64,000 nucleotides of DNA from Bacteroidota bacterium (GCA_963169745.1 CAUJCU010000002.1:434001-498000); one strand, 5' to 3'. Counted from the stretch's first letter, positions 1-9,468 are shown. The notes: generated by a model not told the origin, from the letters alone. Numbers and translations are program-made.

Positions 1-440
1 AAAATAAATAAACCAAAATCGGTAAGAAGTTTGTTTTCAAATACCAAAGCAATTAAACGTTCCTGCTCATGCATCGTAAAAGGAGGATCGGCAAAAATAA
101 TATCAAATTTTTCTTGCATCTTAGGTAATAGCTGAAACACATCAAAGTGTATAACTTTTATTTGATTGAAACCAAACTGAATGGCTTGCTTTTTGACAAA
201 AGCAGTACATTTAGAAGCATTGTCAACAGCAATAATATTGGACACTCCACGCGAAGCAAATTCAAAACTAATGTTTCCTGTACCGCAAAATAAATCTAAT
301 ACCTTTACCGATTCAAAATCAATTCGGTTTTGCAATATATTAAACAAGCCTTCTTTGGCAAAATCAGTAGTTGGCCTTGTCGGTAATCCCTGAGGCGGAA
401 CTATTTTTTTGTTTTTATGTGTGCCGCTTATAATACGCAA
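1..440 (-). CDS. rsmD: 16S rRNA (guanine-N2)-methyltransferase RsmD, C-terminus beyond window
   Basis: This is a class I SAM-dependent methyltransferase expected to methylate G966 of 16S rRNA. The reading frame is open from position 440 to the window edge (about 146 residues seen). The start is inferred as TTG at 440-438, because translation from there gives the family's usual opening LRIISGTHKNKK, with no ATG nearby in frame. The SAM-binding motif LDLFCGTGN lies near residue 48 and the catalytic-type motif DPPF near residue 121. The start overlaps the 3' end of the upstream DUF3822 gene by 13 bp, which implies translational coupling. The C-terminal part is cut off by the window edge. Confidence 0.9.
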   Translation of the reverse strand, partial: MRIISGTHKNKKIVPPQGLPTRPTTDFAKEGLFNILQNRIDFESVKVLDLFCGTGNISFEFASRGVSNIIAVDNASKCTAFVKKQAIQFGFNQIKVIHFDVFQLLPKMQEKFDIIFADPPFTMHEQERLIALVFENKLLTDFGLFI

Positions 441-1300
441 TGGGCTGCATTTATAATGTTAAAAAAGAAATGACTGGGTAAGGGATTAAATCCTCCGCTA
501 AACTTATAATTTCGGTGGCTACTTATAAACTCTATGTTTCGGATATATTTGTACAATAAACTGTAAACAGTTGATTTTTTCTCGATTTCGCCACACAGCT
601 TTAATGTAATTTCTTCAGGATTAAATTTTAAAGTTTCGTAAGCCATAAGGGTATAGTAAGCCACATCTTCGGTAGATACGTATTTGAATGAATTAAAAAA
701 TACCATTTTATGATTAGCTACAGCCATCAGCTCAAAGTTTCCGTTTTGAATGTGTGCCAAAATAATATTTTCACTGCTGTTTTTATATTCTATCATTCCT
801 TGTGCAATTAGCACCTCAGCGTGATTCAAAAAAGTAACCTTGCCAAAAAGTTTTGCAAAACCCAGAACATAATTATCTGGAACAGCAAATAATAAATAAC
901 TATAAATACTACTAAGCAATCGGAATTCAACTTTCGAATTATCTATAGCACCTACAGTAAATGTTAATATGCTTTGGGCATTGTTTTGGTCAAACAAAGC
1001 CTGAGGAACTAAGGTAAAAGATTCTGAAATTACCACTACTGTTACGGTTTTAAAGGACAAATTGAAAAAAACCGACTCTTTATAATATTTCTCAAACAGT
1101 TCAAAGCTCGTGGCGTAGTTTTGATTGTTCATAAAGTTAATTTGCTCAACGGCTGCGTAGGTCTGGTTTTTATCGTTAATTAAACAACATGATGCGCCTT
1201 TTAAACCTATGCTTATAATAAGATGGTAAGTTAACGGAGTATTTCTTTCCAGTTCCTCATCAATAACGCTTAAAGCCGGTTTTGTAAAAAGTGCTTCCAA
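428..1300 (-). CDS. DUF3822 family protein
   Basis: This 290-residue protein matches what I know of DUF3822, a Bacteroidota family of unknown function that is regularly encoded next to rsmD, as here. No signal peptide or membrane segment is visible, so it is probably cytoplasmic. The start codon is TTG at 1300-1298; an in-frame TAG lies just upstream and the next internal ATG is more than 50 codons in. It is the fourth gene of the ispE-to-rsmD operon. The biochemical function is unknown; the assignment rests on gene context and general sequence character. Confidence 0.75.
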   Translation of the reverse strand: MEALFTKPALSVIDEELERNTPLTYHLIISIGLKGASCCLINDKNQTYAAVEQINFMNNQNYATSFELFEKYYKESVFFNLSFKTVTVVVISESFTLVPQALFDQNNAQSILTFTVGAIDNSKVEFRLLSSIYSYLLFAVPDNYVLGFAKLFGKVTFLNHAEVLIAQGMIEYKNSSENIILAHIQNGNFELMAVANHKMVFFNSFKYVSTEDVAYYTLMAYETLKFNPEEITLKLCGEIEKKSTVYSLLYKYIRNIEFISSHRNYKFSGGFNPLPSHFFFNIINAAHCVL

Positions 1301-1343
1301 GTGTATCTATTTTTGATATGGTTAAATTCTGTAAATTATTTTA

Positions 1344-2069
1344 TTAATAAAATATCATAGTAGCTATAGCCAAAAGCGCACCGGCTATAATAACCATAAA
1401 TTTTTGCATATTAAAACGGTGGTTTTCTGACGACTCAAATAATATAGTTGTTGATATGTGCAGAAATATACCGATAACTACTGCCATAATTTTTTGATAA
1501 TAATTACTTAAATCAAAGGTTTGAACATGATTAAAAAAAGCACTAAACATCATGCCCAATGGGGTCATTAATGCAAAAATACTCAATAAAATTAAACTTT
1601 TGGTTTTTGATATACCGCTTTGTGACAGCAGGCTCATAAGAGCCAAAGCAATTGGAATATTATGGATCACAATCCCAAAAACCAACATATCTGATGTATG
1701 CTCATTATGTGTCCCTCCAACAGGCATACCTTCAAAAAAGGCGTGAATACATAAACTGAGTAACATGGTAAAAGGAATTGCAGCCTTTTCGGAATGGGCA
1801 TGTGCATGAATATGCCCGTGCTCAATTCCTTCTGAAAAATAATCTAAAACAAGCTGCAAAAAAAACCCCAGTAACAAAAATATGCCTATGGAATGGTCGC
1901 CTCCTGCATATACCTCGGGCATTAAATGTAAAGCTGTTATAGAAAAAAGATAAGCCCCGCTTAAGGCTAATAAAAGCTTTAATTTATGGGTATTCCACGA
2001 AAGCATATAAAAAAGCAATCCGCTTAAAATAGCCGATACAAAAATGATTACTGCCTCGGTTATATGCAT
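1344..2069 (-). CDS. ZIP family metal transporter
   Basis: An inner-membrane divalent-metal transporter of the ZIP (ZupT-like) family, probably importing zinc or related ions. The protein is almost entirely hydrophobic segments, with a His-rich loop (GHIHAHAHSEK) between the third and fourth helices and the family's helix-4/5 motifs IHAFFEGMPVG and HNIPIALAL, whose His, Glu and Asn residues line the metal path. I chose the ATG at 2069, 1 bp after the stop of the upstream methyltransferase; a TTG 18 bases earlier (2087) would overlap that gene. It is co-transcribed with ispE and the methyltransferase. The metal specificity cannot be read from the sequence. Confidence 0.88.
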   Translation of the reverse strand: MHITEAVIIFVSAILSGLLFYMLSWNTHKLKLLLALSGAYLFSITALHLMPEVYAGGDHSIGIFLLLGFFLQLVLDYFSEGIEHGHIHAHAHSEKAAIPFTMLLSLCIHAFFEGMPVGGTHNEHTSDMLVFGIVIHNIPIALALMSLLSQSGISKTKSLILLSIFALMTPLGMMFSAFFNHVQTFDLSNYYQKIMAVVIGIFLHISTTILFESSENHRFNMQKFMVIIAGALLAIATMIFY

Positions 2070-2070
2070 A

Positions 2071-2799
2071 CTATTGTTTTTGAACAATCATAATTAGACG
2101 GTCAGAACTTTCGGGGTCAAAAGCATCAAGAGTATAGTTCCCGTATGTTTCTTTTAATACTAACCCAGCACTTTTAAAATAGTTTTCAAAGTCACTCAAA
2201 CCCAGCAAATGTACTTTTTCATGATAATGATGCGTGTGCCCCTTATCGTGTACAGTAATTTCTTTAAAAACATGGTTTTGACGCAACTCCTTATTCCATA
2301 TAAATTGTATATCCTGTATAACTTTGGTTTGCTCCTTAGCCGAAAACTGTTGTTGTATTTTATGGCTATTAAAAAAATCTATTACCAGTGTTCCTCCGGG
2401 TTTCAGGTTTTTTTGAGCAGATTTTAGGGTGTTCAGCTCATCACGACTTGTATTGAAGTAGCCAAAACTTGTAAACAGATTTAAGATATAATCAAAATAA
2501 TTGATCCGAAATGGGAAGCGCATATCATGAACAAAAAAATGCAACTTCTGATGGGCGTTAAGCTGTGCATCGAGAATATTGTTTTCAGATAAATCAACCC
2601 CCGTAACATCAAAACCCTTATCTGCTAAAAATTGAGCATGTCTTCCGCGCCCGCAAGCTAAATCCATAATTCTGCTACCGGCCGGTGGTTGTAGCTTCAT
2701 TAAGAGGTTTTGCATAAAATGATGCGCTTCTTCTTGATTGCGATGACTGTATAGTAAATGATAATAAGGTGAGTTAAACCAATCTTCAAACCATTCCAT
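2071..2799 (-). CDS. class I SAM-dependent methyltransferase
   Basis: A 242-residue cytoplasmic methyltransferase. The SAM-binding motif IMDLACGRGRHAQFLADKG and the following acidic strand end GVDLS lie near residues 43-70. A later LKPGGTLVIDFF segment is the usual post-core strand of Methyltransf_11/25-type enzymes. The substrate is unknown. It lies 12 bp downstream of ispE and directly abuts the ZIP transporter gene, so it is an operon member. No feature ties it to isoprenoid or metal metabolism specifically. Confidence 0.85.
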   Translation of the reverse strand: MEWFEDWFNSPYYHLLYSHRNQEEAHHFMQNLLMKLQPPAGSRIMDLACGRGRHAQFLADKGFDVTGVDLSENNILDAQLNAHQKLHFFVHDMRFPFRINYFDYILNLFTSFGYFNTSRDELNTLKSAQKNLKPGGTLVIDFFNSHKIQQQFSAKEQTKVIQDIQFIWNKELRQNHVFKEITVHDKGHTHHYHEKVHLLGLSDFENYFKSAGLVLKETYGNYTLDAFDPESSDRLIMIVQKQ

Positions 2800-2811
2800 A
2801 AAAAGAATAAA

Positions 2812-3636
2812 CTAATTGAGTACTGTTTCAAAAACGGTAAAATTACTAAAGTAATCTGTGTTTTTAGGATTCCCTTCAAAAATTCCATAAACAGCCGACC
2901 CGCTTCCGGTCATACTGGCATATACAGCACCGCTTTTGTATAAATCATATTTAATCTGGGCAATAATCTGGAAACGCTTCACCACGGCTTCTTCAAATGC
3001 ATTAAATATAAAATGCTTCCATTCGGTAATTGGTTTCTGCATCAGTGATTTTAAACTTTCTCCTTGATCGTTTGGAATTATCAAGCTATATGCCATTGGA
3101 GTACTTATATGAATTGCCGGTTGTACAATTACGATATGCCACCCCTTTAAACTTAAATTCAGTTCTTCAAGTTCTTCTCCCTTTTGGGTAGCTAAAGCTG
3201 GTTGCGGGCGAATAAAAAATGAGCAGTCACTCCCTAATTGTTGGGCGTAGCTTAAGCAATCTTTTTCGGATAAATTTAGAGCAGCTATTTGGTTTAAAGC
3301 CTTAATAAAAAAGGCTGCATCAGAAGAGCCTCCGCCCAAACCGGCTCCAATGGGAATTTGTTTATGTAAATGCACCTGTACTGCCGGTAACAGATAATCT
3401 TGAGCCAGAAGTTGATACGCCTTAACACATAGATTTTCGCGTTGTAAACCGGGTATCTCAATGCCCGTGCTTTTAAAAGAAATAGTGCCTTCTTTTTGTT
3501 CGGCAACAAGATTTACTTCCAGAATATCCGTAAACGGTACCGGATAAAAAACACTTTCAATATTATGAAATCCATCGTTGCGTTTTTGGAGCACACGCAA
3601 GCCAATATTAATTTTACAAGGCGGATAAACAATCAT
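2812..3636 (-). CDS. ispE: 4-diphosphocytidyl-2-C-methyl-D-erythritol kinase
   Basis: IspE phosphorylates CDP-methylerythritol in the non-mevalonate (MEP) isoprenoid pathway. The protein is a GHMP kinase with the opening PPCKINIGLRV, the phosphate-binding loop PIGAGLGGGSSDAA near residues 93-106, and a C-terminal MTGSGSAVYGIF segment. The ATG at 3636 is preferred over a TTG three codons upstream because the family normally starts a few residues before the CKIN motif. About 274 residues is normal length. It is the first gene of the minus-strand operon and is separated from rpmA by a terminator-like hairpin. Confidence 0.93.
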   Translation of the reverse strand: MIVYPPCKINIGLRVLQKRNDGFHNIESVFYPVPFTDILEVNLVAEQKEGTISFKSTGIEIPGLQRENLCVKAYQLLAQDYLLPAVQVHLHKQIPIGAGLGGGSSDAAFFIKALNQIAALNLSEKDCLSYAQQLGSDCSFFIRPQPALATQKGEELEELNLSLKGWHIVIVQPAIHISTPMAYSLIIPNDQGESLKSLMQKPITEWKHFIFNAFEEAVVKRFQIIAQIKYDLYKSGAVYASMTGSGSAVYGIFEGNPKNTDYFSNFTVFETVLN

Positions 3637-3659
3637 GGAATTCAAAAAGAAAGCTACTA

Positions 3660-3696
3660 AAATAAAAAAATCTTTCCCGTTATGAGAAAGATTTTA
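3660..3696 (-). terminator. intrinsic terminator of rplU-rpmA
   Basis: The arms 3667-3676 and 3686-3695 form a perfect 10-bp stem with a 9-base loop. Read on the minus strand the stem is followed by a run of T (the A-run at 3664-3670). It sits about 25 bp past the rpmA stop, so it should end the ribosomal transcript before ispE. Confidence 0.7.
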
Positions 3697-3719
3697 GTTC
3701 TAAAGTGAATAATTTATTC

Positions 3720-3986
3720 TTATGCAGTTGCTTCTATAGGCAATACCGATACAAATGAACGATTGTCTTTTCTGCGCTTAAACTCCACAATACCATTTGT
3801 TAATGCAAACAAAGTATGATCTTTGCCTATACCAACGTTATTTCCTGGATTATGCTTTGTTCCTCTTTGGCGAACAATAATATTACCGGCTAAAGCCGCC
3901 TGTCCGCCATAAATTTTTACACCTAATCTTTTGCTATGACTTTCGCGACCGTTCTTGGAACTTCCCGCACCTTTTTTATGAGCCAT
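3720..3986 (-). CDS. rpmA: 50S ribosomal protein L27
   Basis: L27 is a small basic protein of the large ribosomal subunit whose N-terminus reaches the peptidyl-transferase centre. The sequence is recognisable end to end: [16 protein letters not shown] at the N-terminus, then [19 protein letters not shown] and the [11 protein letters not shown] segment. At 88 residues it has normal length. It begins with MAHKKG, so no N-terminal cleavage extension of the Firmicutes type is present. It follows rplU by 37 bp in the usual rplU-rpmA order. Confidence 0.97.
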   Translation of the reverse strand: MAHKKGAGSSKNGRESHSKRLGVKIYGGQAALAGNIIVRQRGTKHNPGNNVGIGKDHTLFALTNGIVEFKRRKDNRSFVSVLPIEATA

Positions 3987-4023
3987 GTTTTAATTTTTTA
4001 ATTTGAATGAATAAAAATTGGGA

Positions 4024-4335
4024 TTACCCTTTAATACTTTCTACCAAAACTTGAGTTAATTGCTGACGGTGTCCGTTTGATTTTTGGTATCCTTTTCTGC
4101 GTTTTTTCTTAAAAACAATTACTTTATCGTCTTTAAGGTGTTGAATAATTTTGGCGGAAACCTTAGCTCCGCTGATAACTGGGGCGCCAACATTCACTTT
4201 TCCATCGTTGTCAATAAGAAGCACTTTATCAAAATCTACTTTTGAGTTAAGGTCTCCTTCCAAGCGATGTACGTAAAGCTTTTGGTCTTTTTGCACTTTA
4301 AACTGCTGCCCTGCTATTTCTACAATTGCGTACAT
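4024..4335 (-). CDS. rplU: 50S ribosomal protein L21
   Basis: L21 binds 23S rRNA in the large subunit. The 103-residue protein starts [14 protein letters not shown], contains [15 protein letters not shown] in the middle, and ends with the basic [15 protein letters not shown] segment typical of the family. It is the first gene of the rplU-rpmA unit and has a clear Bacteroidota-type promoter just upstream (4365-4394). Confidence 0.97.
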   Translation of the reverse strand: MYAIVEIAGQQFKVQKDQKLYVHRLEGDLNSKVDFDKVLLIDNDGKVNVGAPVISGAKVSAKIIQHLKDDKVIVFKKKRRKGYQKSNGHRQQLTQVLVESIKG

Positions 4336-4364
4336 GGTATGTGTTTTAAATAATTAATGGGCTG

Positions 4365-4394
4365 CGAAAGTACGCTTTTTTTTGGGTTCTGCAA
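4365..4394 (-). promoter_or_regulatory. promoter of rplU-rpmA
   Basis: Read on the minus strand, TTG (4394-4392) is followed by a 19-base spacer and TACTTTCG (4372-4365). This matches the Bacteroidota -33/-7 pattern (TTG ... TAnnTTTG) with one deviation in the -7 box. The distance to the rplU start is about 30 bases. Confidence 0.65.
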
Positions 4395-4502
4395 AAAATA
4401 TTCTTTCTTGCTTTTGGAAAACAGTCAATTTTAATTAATTAATTGCTGATTATAAGCATTTTACAAAATTTACAAGAAGAAATAAAGAATGCAATCAATC
4501 TT

Positions 4503-5906
4503 TTAATTTAATTCATAGTAATTGTTTAAGTCCGGAATAACGACATCGGTATAGCCTCGCTCCATCAGCTTAATTTTAAAATCATACATCACATCTTCAT
4601 TGCCATGTACTAAAAATATTTTCTTTACCTTTTTCTTATCCTGACAGGCTAAAAACTTGAATATCTCCATATAATCAGCATGAGCGCTATAGGCGTTAAT
4701 AGATTTTACCTGCATTTTAACATGATGTATTTCACCAAATATCTTTACCTCTTTATCGCCTCGTAACAATCGGTTTCCCAGAGAATTGGGAGGCACAAAG
4801 CCAACAACGAGTAAAGTACATTGTTCCCGTCCTATATTGTTATGTATATGATGCTTGATTCGTCCTGCTTCCATCATTCCTGATGAGGAAATAATAATAC
4901 AAGGTTCTTTGCTTTCATTTAATGCTTTAGAATCTTCAACATCACGTATATAGGTCAAATTTTTAAACCCAAAAGGGTTATCATCTATTTCCATATACTT
5001 TAAAATATCATTATTAAAGCATTCTTTATAATGCTGCATGACTTCGGTAGCATTAATGCTTAAAGGGCTGTCCACATAAACCTTTACCGGAGGTAAAAGC
5101 CCATTGGTATTTAAACGATCTAAAGTATATACTATTTCTTGTGTTCGCCCTAAACTAAAAGCAGGAATAAGGAGTTTTCCTTTTTTTTCAATACATGTTT
5201 CTTTTACAATTTGCAATAATTTATCGGAAGCTATTCCGGCATCATCGTGTAAACGATTGCCGTATGTTGACTCGCAAATAATATAGTCTGCCTGTCTGAA
5301 GTTTTCCGGGGCACGTATAATCATATCGTTTTGACGGCCAATATCTCCGGTAAAACATAAATAAATCGTTTTGCCCTCTTCTTGTATTGATAAATTTATA
5401 ACAGCACTACCTAAGATATGTCCGGCATCTGTAAAAACAAAGCTTACTTCTTCGTTAATAGTAAACTCATTATGATAAGGTACTGTATAGAAATGTTTCA
5501 TACACTTCTTTACATCTTTAGCTGTGTAAAGTGGTTTTATAGGTTTTTTACCTGCAATTTCTCTGCGTTTGTTAATAAATACAGCATCACTTTCTTGTAT
5601 ATGTGCACTGTCTTCGAGCATAATTGCACATAAATCGCGCGTAGCCGGAGTAGCATAAATTTTTCCAATAAACCCTTGTTGTACCAACTGAGGGAGATTT
5701 CCAGAGTGGTCAATATGAGCATGAGATAGAATTACGGCATCTATTTCGGCCGGATTAAAGCCCAAATGGCGGTTTAACTCTTCATTGTCCTTGGCACTAT
5801 TTTGATACAATCCACAGTCGAGCAATATTTTTTTCCCTTTTTTGGTTGTAATAAGGTGTTTACTTCCGGTAACCGTTTTAGCTGCACCTTTTATTGTAAG
5901 TATCAT
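4503..5906 (-). CDS. MBL-fold beta-CASP metallo-hydrolase (CPSF-73-like RNase)
   Basis: A predicted Zn-dependent nuclease of the beta-CASP group, probably acting on RNA. The metal-binding HxHxDH motif is visible as SHAHIDHSGNLPQL near residues 60-73, a GDIG segment follows, then the beta-CASP insertion with PAFSLGRTQE and SSSGMMEAGR. The late motifs YSAHADY and LVHGNED supply the remaining metal ligands. At 467 residues it is the usual length for bacterial CPSF-73 homologues and shorter than RNase J, whose C-terminal domain is absent. It stands alone between rplU and the DUF3109 gene. Confidence 0.85.
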   Translation of the reverse strand: MILTIKGAAKTVTGSKHLITTKKGKKILLDCGLYQNSAKDNEELNRHLGFNPAEIDAVILSHAHIDHSGNLPQLVQQGFIGKIYATPATRDLCAIMLEDSAHIQESDAVFINKRREIAGKKPIKPLYTAKDVKKCMKHFYTVPYHNEFTINEEVSFVFTDAGHILGSAVINLSIQEEGKTIYLCFTGDIGRQNDMIIRAPENFRQADYIICESTYGNRLHDDAGIASDKLLQIVKETCIEKKGKLLIPAFSLGRTQEIVYTLDRLNTNGLLPPVKVYVDSPLSINATEVMQHYKECFNNDILKYMEIDDNPFGFKNLTYIRDVEDSKALNESKEPCIIISSSGMMEAGRIKHHIHNNIGREQCTLLVVGFVPPNSLGNRLLRGDKEVKIFGEIHHVKMQVKSINAYSAHADYMEIFKFLACQDKKKVKKIFLVHGNEDVMYDFKIKLMERGYTDVVIPDLNNYYELN

Positions 5907-6024
5907 AATTCATTTTTTTGTGAAGTTAAAAATAAATTCTGAAGCATCGGTCAGTTTTTTACTGGCTGCTAAAAAGCGAAATTTATAAGTCGGTTTATTT
6001 GCCGAAAAAAAAGAAAAGTTAACG

Positions 6025-6600
6025 CTAAGGTTTTTTGATGCGCTTTGCAGCTTTGCAGAGCTGCTCATACCATTCAGTTCCAAACTTTCTAATTAAGGGG
6101 TCTTTCAAAAACTTGTAAACGGGCACTTGTAATTGCTGTCCTAAAGTGCAAGCACTATCACAAAGCTGCCATTTATGGTAATTTATAGCGGTGTAATTTT
6201 TATACTTTTTAACTCGCACCGGATATAAATGACAAGATATAGGTTTTTTAAAATCAATTACGTTATCGTTATACGCTTTTTCAATGCTGCATTTAGCAAT
6301 TCCTTGTTCGTCAAAAAACACAAAGGCACAGTGTTTATTTCCTTCTACCAATGGGGTAACGTAATCACCATCTTCGTCAATAACATACAGGCCTTGGGTT
6401 TCAATAGCTTGAATCCCCGATTCTGGAATGTAAGATTTTATTTTATCGTAAGTTTGCTCTAATATTACCAATTCTTCTTCCTCCAAAGGAGCCCCGCTAT
6501 CACCCTCTACGCAACAAGCTCCTTTACAAACGTTCAGGTTGCAAACAAATTCAACATCTACTACTTCATCTGAAATCAACATGTCGTCAATAGCAATCAT
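6025..6600 (-). CDS. DUF3109 family cysteine-rich protein
   Basis: A 191-residue protein with paired cysteines spread along its length: CNLNVCKGACC near residue 20, then single Cys at HCAF, KCSIE, SCHLYP and the CDSACTLG segment. This pattern fits DUF3109, related to the YkgJ-type Zn/Fe-chelating proteins, and suggests that a metal or iron-sulfur cluster is bound. No signal peptide is seen. It starts 3 bp after the radA stop, so the two are probably co-transcribed. The function is unknown. Confidence 0.8.
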   Translation of the reverse strand: MIAIDDMLISDEVVDVEFVCNLNVCKGACCVEGDSGAPLEEEELVILEQTYDKIKSYIPESGIQAIETQGLYVIDEDGDYVTPLVEGNKHCAFVFFDEQGIAKCSIEKAYNDNVIDFKKPISCHLYPVRVKKYKNYTAINYHKWQLCDSACTLGQQLQVPVYKFLKDPLIRKFGTEWYEQLCKAAKRIKKP

Positions 6601-6603
6601 AAG

Positions 6604-7974
6604 TTATCCAAATAATAAAGCAAAAACATCTTCTATTTTTACTACCGGTATAATCTTAATTTTCGTGTCATCTTTGCCCGATAGTTTATTGTATTTTGAG
6701 ATAAAAATTTGTTTAAATCCCAAGCGTTCAGCCTCCGCAATTCGTTGCTCAATACGGGTTACCGGGCGAATTTCACCACTAAGCCCTACTTCTCCGGCAA
6801 AACAAATGGTAGCTTCAATAACCACATCTTCGCCCGATGATAAAATAGCGCAAACCAAAGCCAGGTCAATAGCCGGATCTTCTACTTTTAAACCTCCGGC
6901 AATATTTAAAAAAACATCTTTAACACCTAAGCGAAAGCCACACCGTTTTTCAAGTACCGCCAATAACATACTTAATCTTCGTAAATCATATCCCGTAGCC
7001 GAGCGTTGAGGGGTTCCATAAGCAGCTGTACTTACTAATGCTTGCGTTTCAATAAGCATGGGGCGTAACCCTTCAAGTGTTGCTGCAATGGCAACTCCGC
7101 TAACTGTTTCTTCACGAGCAGTAATCAGTATTTCAGAAGGGTTGTTTACCTCTCTTAGCCCACTGCCCTGCATTTCATAAATACCTAATTCATTAGTACT
7201 TCCAAAGCGATTTTTAGTAGTACGCAGCAAGCGGTACACATGGTTTCTTTCTCCTTCAAACTGCAAAACAGTGTCAACAATATGCTCCAGCACTTTAGGA
7301 CCGGCAATAGTGCCATCTTTGGTAACATGACCTATTAAAAAAACCGGAATATTTGATTCCTTAGCCAAGTTCATTAACTCGGCTGCACATTGTCTAATTT
7401 GCGAAACACTACCGGGAGCCGACTCCATCAATGGCGAAAACAATGTTTGTATAGAATCAATAATTATTAATTGTGGTTTAATTTCTTCGGCTTTGGCAAT
7501 AATATGGGCTGTAGAAGTTTCGGTTAAAATATAACATTGTCGGTTTTCTAAGCCAATACGCAAGGCGCGCATTTTTATTTGCTGTACACTTTCTTCGCCC
7601 GATACGTACAACACTTTCAGGCCTTTCTCCTGCAAAGCCAATTGCAACATTAAAGTAGATTTTCCAATACCAGGCTCTCCACCAAAGAGCACCAGCGACC
7701 CCGGAACAATGCCACCTCCTAACACACGCATCAACTCTTTATCGAATAGAGGTATTCGAACCTCACTCTTATCTCCTACTTCATGAAGCGGTATAGCAAC
7801 TACATTTTTTTTCAGGAAAGAAGTATTGGAAAGTGCATTTTTGGAGCTTGGTTCATTTTTAGAAACAAGTTCCTCGGTGTATGTATTCCACTCATTACAA
7901 CTGGGGCACTTCCCAATCCACTTAGGAGACTGCGCCCCGCAATTTTGACAAAAATAAACCGTTTTGGGTTTCAT
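6604..7974 (-). CDS. radA: DNA repair protein RadA/Sms
   Basis: RadA is a RecA-like DnaB-type helicase that promotes branch migration in recombination. The N-terminal zinc finger is visible (CQNCGAQSPKWIGKCPSC), followed by the Walker A motif GGEPGIGKST near residue 100, the RadA signature KNRFGSTNELG, and a C-terminal Lon-like domain with GGLKVEDPAIDLA. The ATG at 7974 is preferred because the zinc finger then begins at the normal place; an open frame extends 29 hydrophobic codons further but does not belong to the family. About 456 residues is normal length. Confidence 0.93.
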   Translation of the reverse strand: MKPKTVYFCQNCGAQSPKWIGKCPSCNEWNTYTEELVSKNEPSSKNALSNTSFLKKNVVAIPLHEVGDKSEVRIPLFDKELMRVLGGGIVPGSLVLFGGEPGIGKSTLMLQLALQEKGLKVLYVSGEESVQQIKMRALRIGLENRQCYILTETSTAHIIAKAEEIKPQLIIIDSIQTLFSPLMESAPGSVSQIRQCAAELMNLAKESNIPVFLIGHVTKDGTIAGPKVLEHIVDTVLQFEGERNHVYRLLRTTKNRFGSTNELGIYEMQGSGLREVNNPSEILITAREETVSGVAIAATLEGLRPMLIETQALVSTAAYGTPQRSATGYDLRRLSMLLAVLEKRCGFRLGVKDVFLNIAGGLKVEDPAIDLALVCAILSSGEDVVIEATICFAGEVGLSGEIRPVTRIEQRIAEAERLGFKQIFISKYNKLSGKDDTKIKIIPVVKIEDVFALLFG

Positions 7975-8087
7975 GTTGCTGCAAAGAAACAGAATATAAA
8001 TAAAAGCTACAAAGCAAATTCCAAATATTAATGTTTCGTAATAGTCACAAAAAAACTGCAATTTCTAATGTGCATATAAAAGCAATT

Positions 8088-8117
8088 TTGCTTTTAAAAG
8101 AAAAAACTTTAGGTTTG
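8088..8117 (+). promoter_or_regulatory. promoter of the acyl-CoA dehydrogenase gene
   Basis: TTG at 8088-8090, a 19-base spacer and TAGGTTTG at 8110-8117 match the Bacteroidota -33/-7 consensus exactly (TTG ... TAnnTTTG). The start codon lies 30 bases downstream. Confidence 0.7.
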
Positions 8118-8147
8118 TTCTCCTTATAAATTAATATACAGAAAATT

Positions 8148-9287
8148 ATGCATTTTGAATATACCGAAGAACAATTAATGATACAAAAGGCAGCACGCGA
8201 TTTTGCCAATGATGTTCTAAAACCCGGAGTTATTGAGCGCGATGAGCATCAAAAATTTCCTGCCGCTGAAGTTAAGCAGCTTGGCGAATTGGGCTTTTTA
8301 GGAATGATGGTAGATCAGAAATACGGAGGTGGTGGTTTAGACACAGTTTCGTATGTTTTGGCTATGGAAGAAATTTCAAAAATAGATGCATCGGCCAGTG
8401 TGGTTATGAGTGTAAACAACTCGCTTGTGTGTTGGGGGCTTGAGCAGTTTGGCACCGAAGAACAAAAACAAAAATATTTGGTTCCTTTAGCTAAAGGTGA
8501 AATTATAGGCGCATTTTGTTTAAGTGAACCTGAAGCCGGATCTGATGCTACTTCACAGCGTACTACAGCAATAGATAAGGGCGATTATTATTTACTCAAC
8601 GGCACTAAAAATTGGATTACCAACGGAAGCTCTGCTTCTGTCTATTTGGTAATGGCGCAAACCGATGCAGCAAAAGGTCATAAAGGAATAAACTGTCTTA
8701 TTGTTGAACGTGGTGCTCCCGGATTTCAAATTGGAGCCAAAGAAAACAAAATGGGGATAAGAGGTTCTGATACACACTCACTGATGTTTACCGATGTAAA
8801 AGTGCCTAAAGCGAACCGAATAGGTGAAGATGGTTTTGGATTTAAATTTGCTATGAAAACTTTAAGTGGTGGGCGTATTGGAATTGCCGCTCAAGCGCTG
8901 GGCATAGCTAGTGGTGCTTATGAGCTTGCTTTGGCCTATTCTAAAGAGCGTAAAGCATTTGGAAAATTTATTTCCGAGCATCAAGCTATTCAATTTAAAC
9001 TTGCCGATATGGCAACCGAAATAGAGGCTGCCCGACTTTTGTGCCTTAAAGCTGCAGTTCTTAAAGATAACCATGACGATTATGGAACAGCAAGTGCTAT
9101 GGCCAAAGTATATGCCTCACGTGTAGCCATGTGGGTAACCACAGAAGCAGTTCAAATTCATGGAGGTTATGGCTATGTTAAAGAGTACCATGTTGAACGT
9201 CTGATGCGTGATGCTAAAATTACCCAAATATACGAAGGAACAACGGAGGTTCAGAAGATCGTTATTTCAAGATCTGTATTGGGCTAA
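8148..9287 (+). CDS. short-chain-type acyl-CoA dehydrogenase
   Basis: A FAD-dependent enzyme that introduces the alpha-beta double bond into acyl-CoA in fatty or amino-acid degradation. The family signatures are clear: CLSEPEAGSDA near residue 124, GWITNG-type substrate loop (NWITNGSSASVYLV), RKAFGKFISEHQAIQFKLAD near residue 270, and the C-terminal QIYEGTTEVQ, whose Glu is at the catalytic-base position of butyryl-CoA dehydrogenases. At 379 residues it has normal length. It is monocistronic with its own promoter; no electron-transfer flavoprotein gene lies nearby. The exact chain-length preference is not readable. Confidence 0.92.
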   Translation: MHFEYTEEQLMIQKAARDFANDVLKPGVIERDEHQKFPAAEVKQLGELGFLGMMVDQKYGGGGLDTVSYVLAMEEISKIDASASVVMSVNNSLVCWGLEQFGTEEQKQKYLVPLAKGEIIGAFCLSEPEAGSDATSQRTTAIDKGDYYLLNGTKNWITNGSSASVYLVMAQTDAAKGHKGINCLIVERGAPGFQIGAKENKMGIRGSDTHSLMFTDVKVPKANRIGEDGFGFKFAMKTLSGGRIGIAAQALGIASGAYELALAYSKERKAFGKFISEHQAIQFKLADMATEIEAARLLCLKAAVLKDNHDDYGTASAMAKVYASRVAMWVTTEAVQIHGGYGYVKEYHVERLMRDAKITQIYEGTTEVQKIVISRSVLG

Positions 9288-9460
9288 AGCTTGTTTTTCT
9301 TTGGGCTGAATTGCGTAATATTCTATAGCCTTTTATGGGTTAAAGAGATGTATTCATGATTCTATACACTTTGATTTATCAAAGCATATTAAAAAAATCA
9401 AATACCTTTCACTCTTTTACTTGAAATTAGAGCGGTATAAAAAACAAGTAAATTTTACGC

Positions 9461-9468
9461 TACTTTTG
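9461..9468 (+). promoter_or_regulatory. -7 element upstream of mnmH-selD
   Basis: TACTTTTG matches TAnnTTTG and lies about 50 bases before the mnmH start. No good TTG is found at the expected distance, so only the -7 half is supported. Confidence 0.4.

Noticed and set aside
6539-7009. 156-codon plus-strand open frame over radA and the DUF3109 gene
   Set aside because: Both underlying minus-strand genes are clear family members, so this is a shadow.
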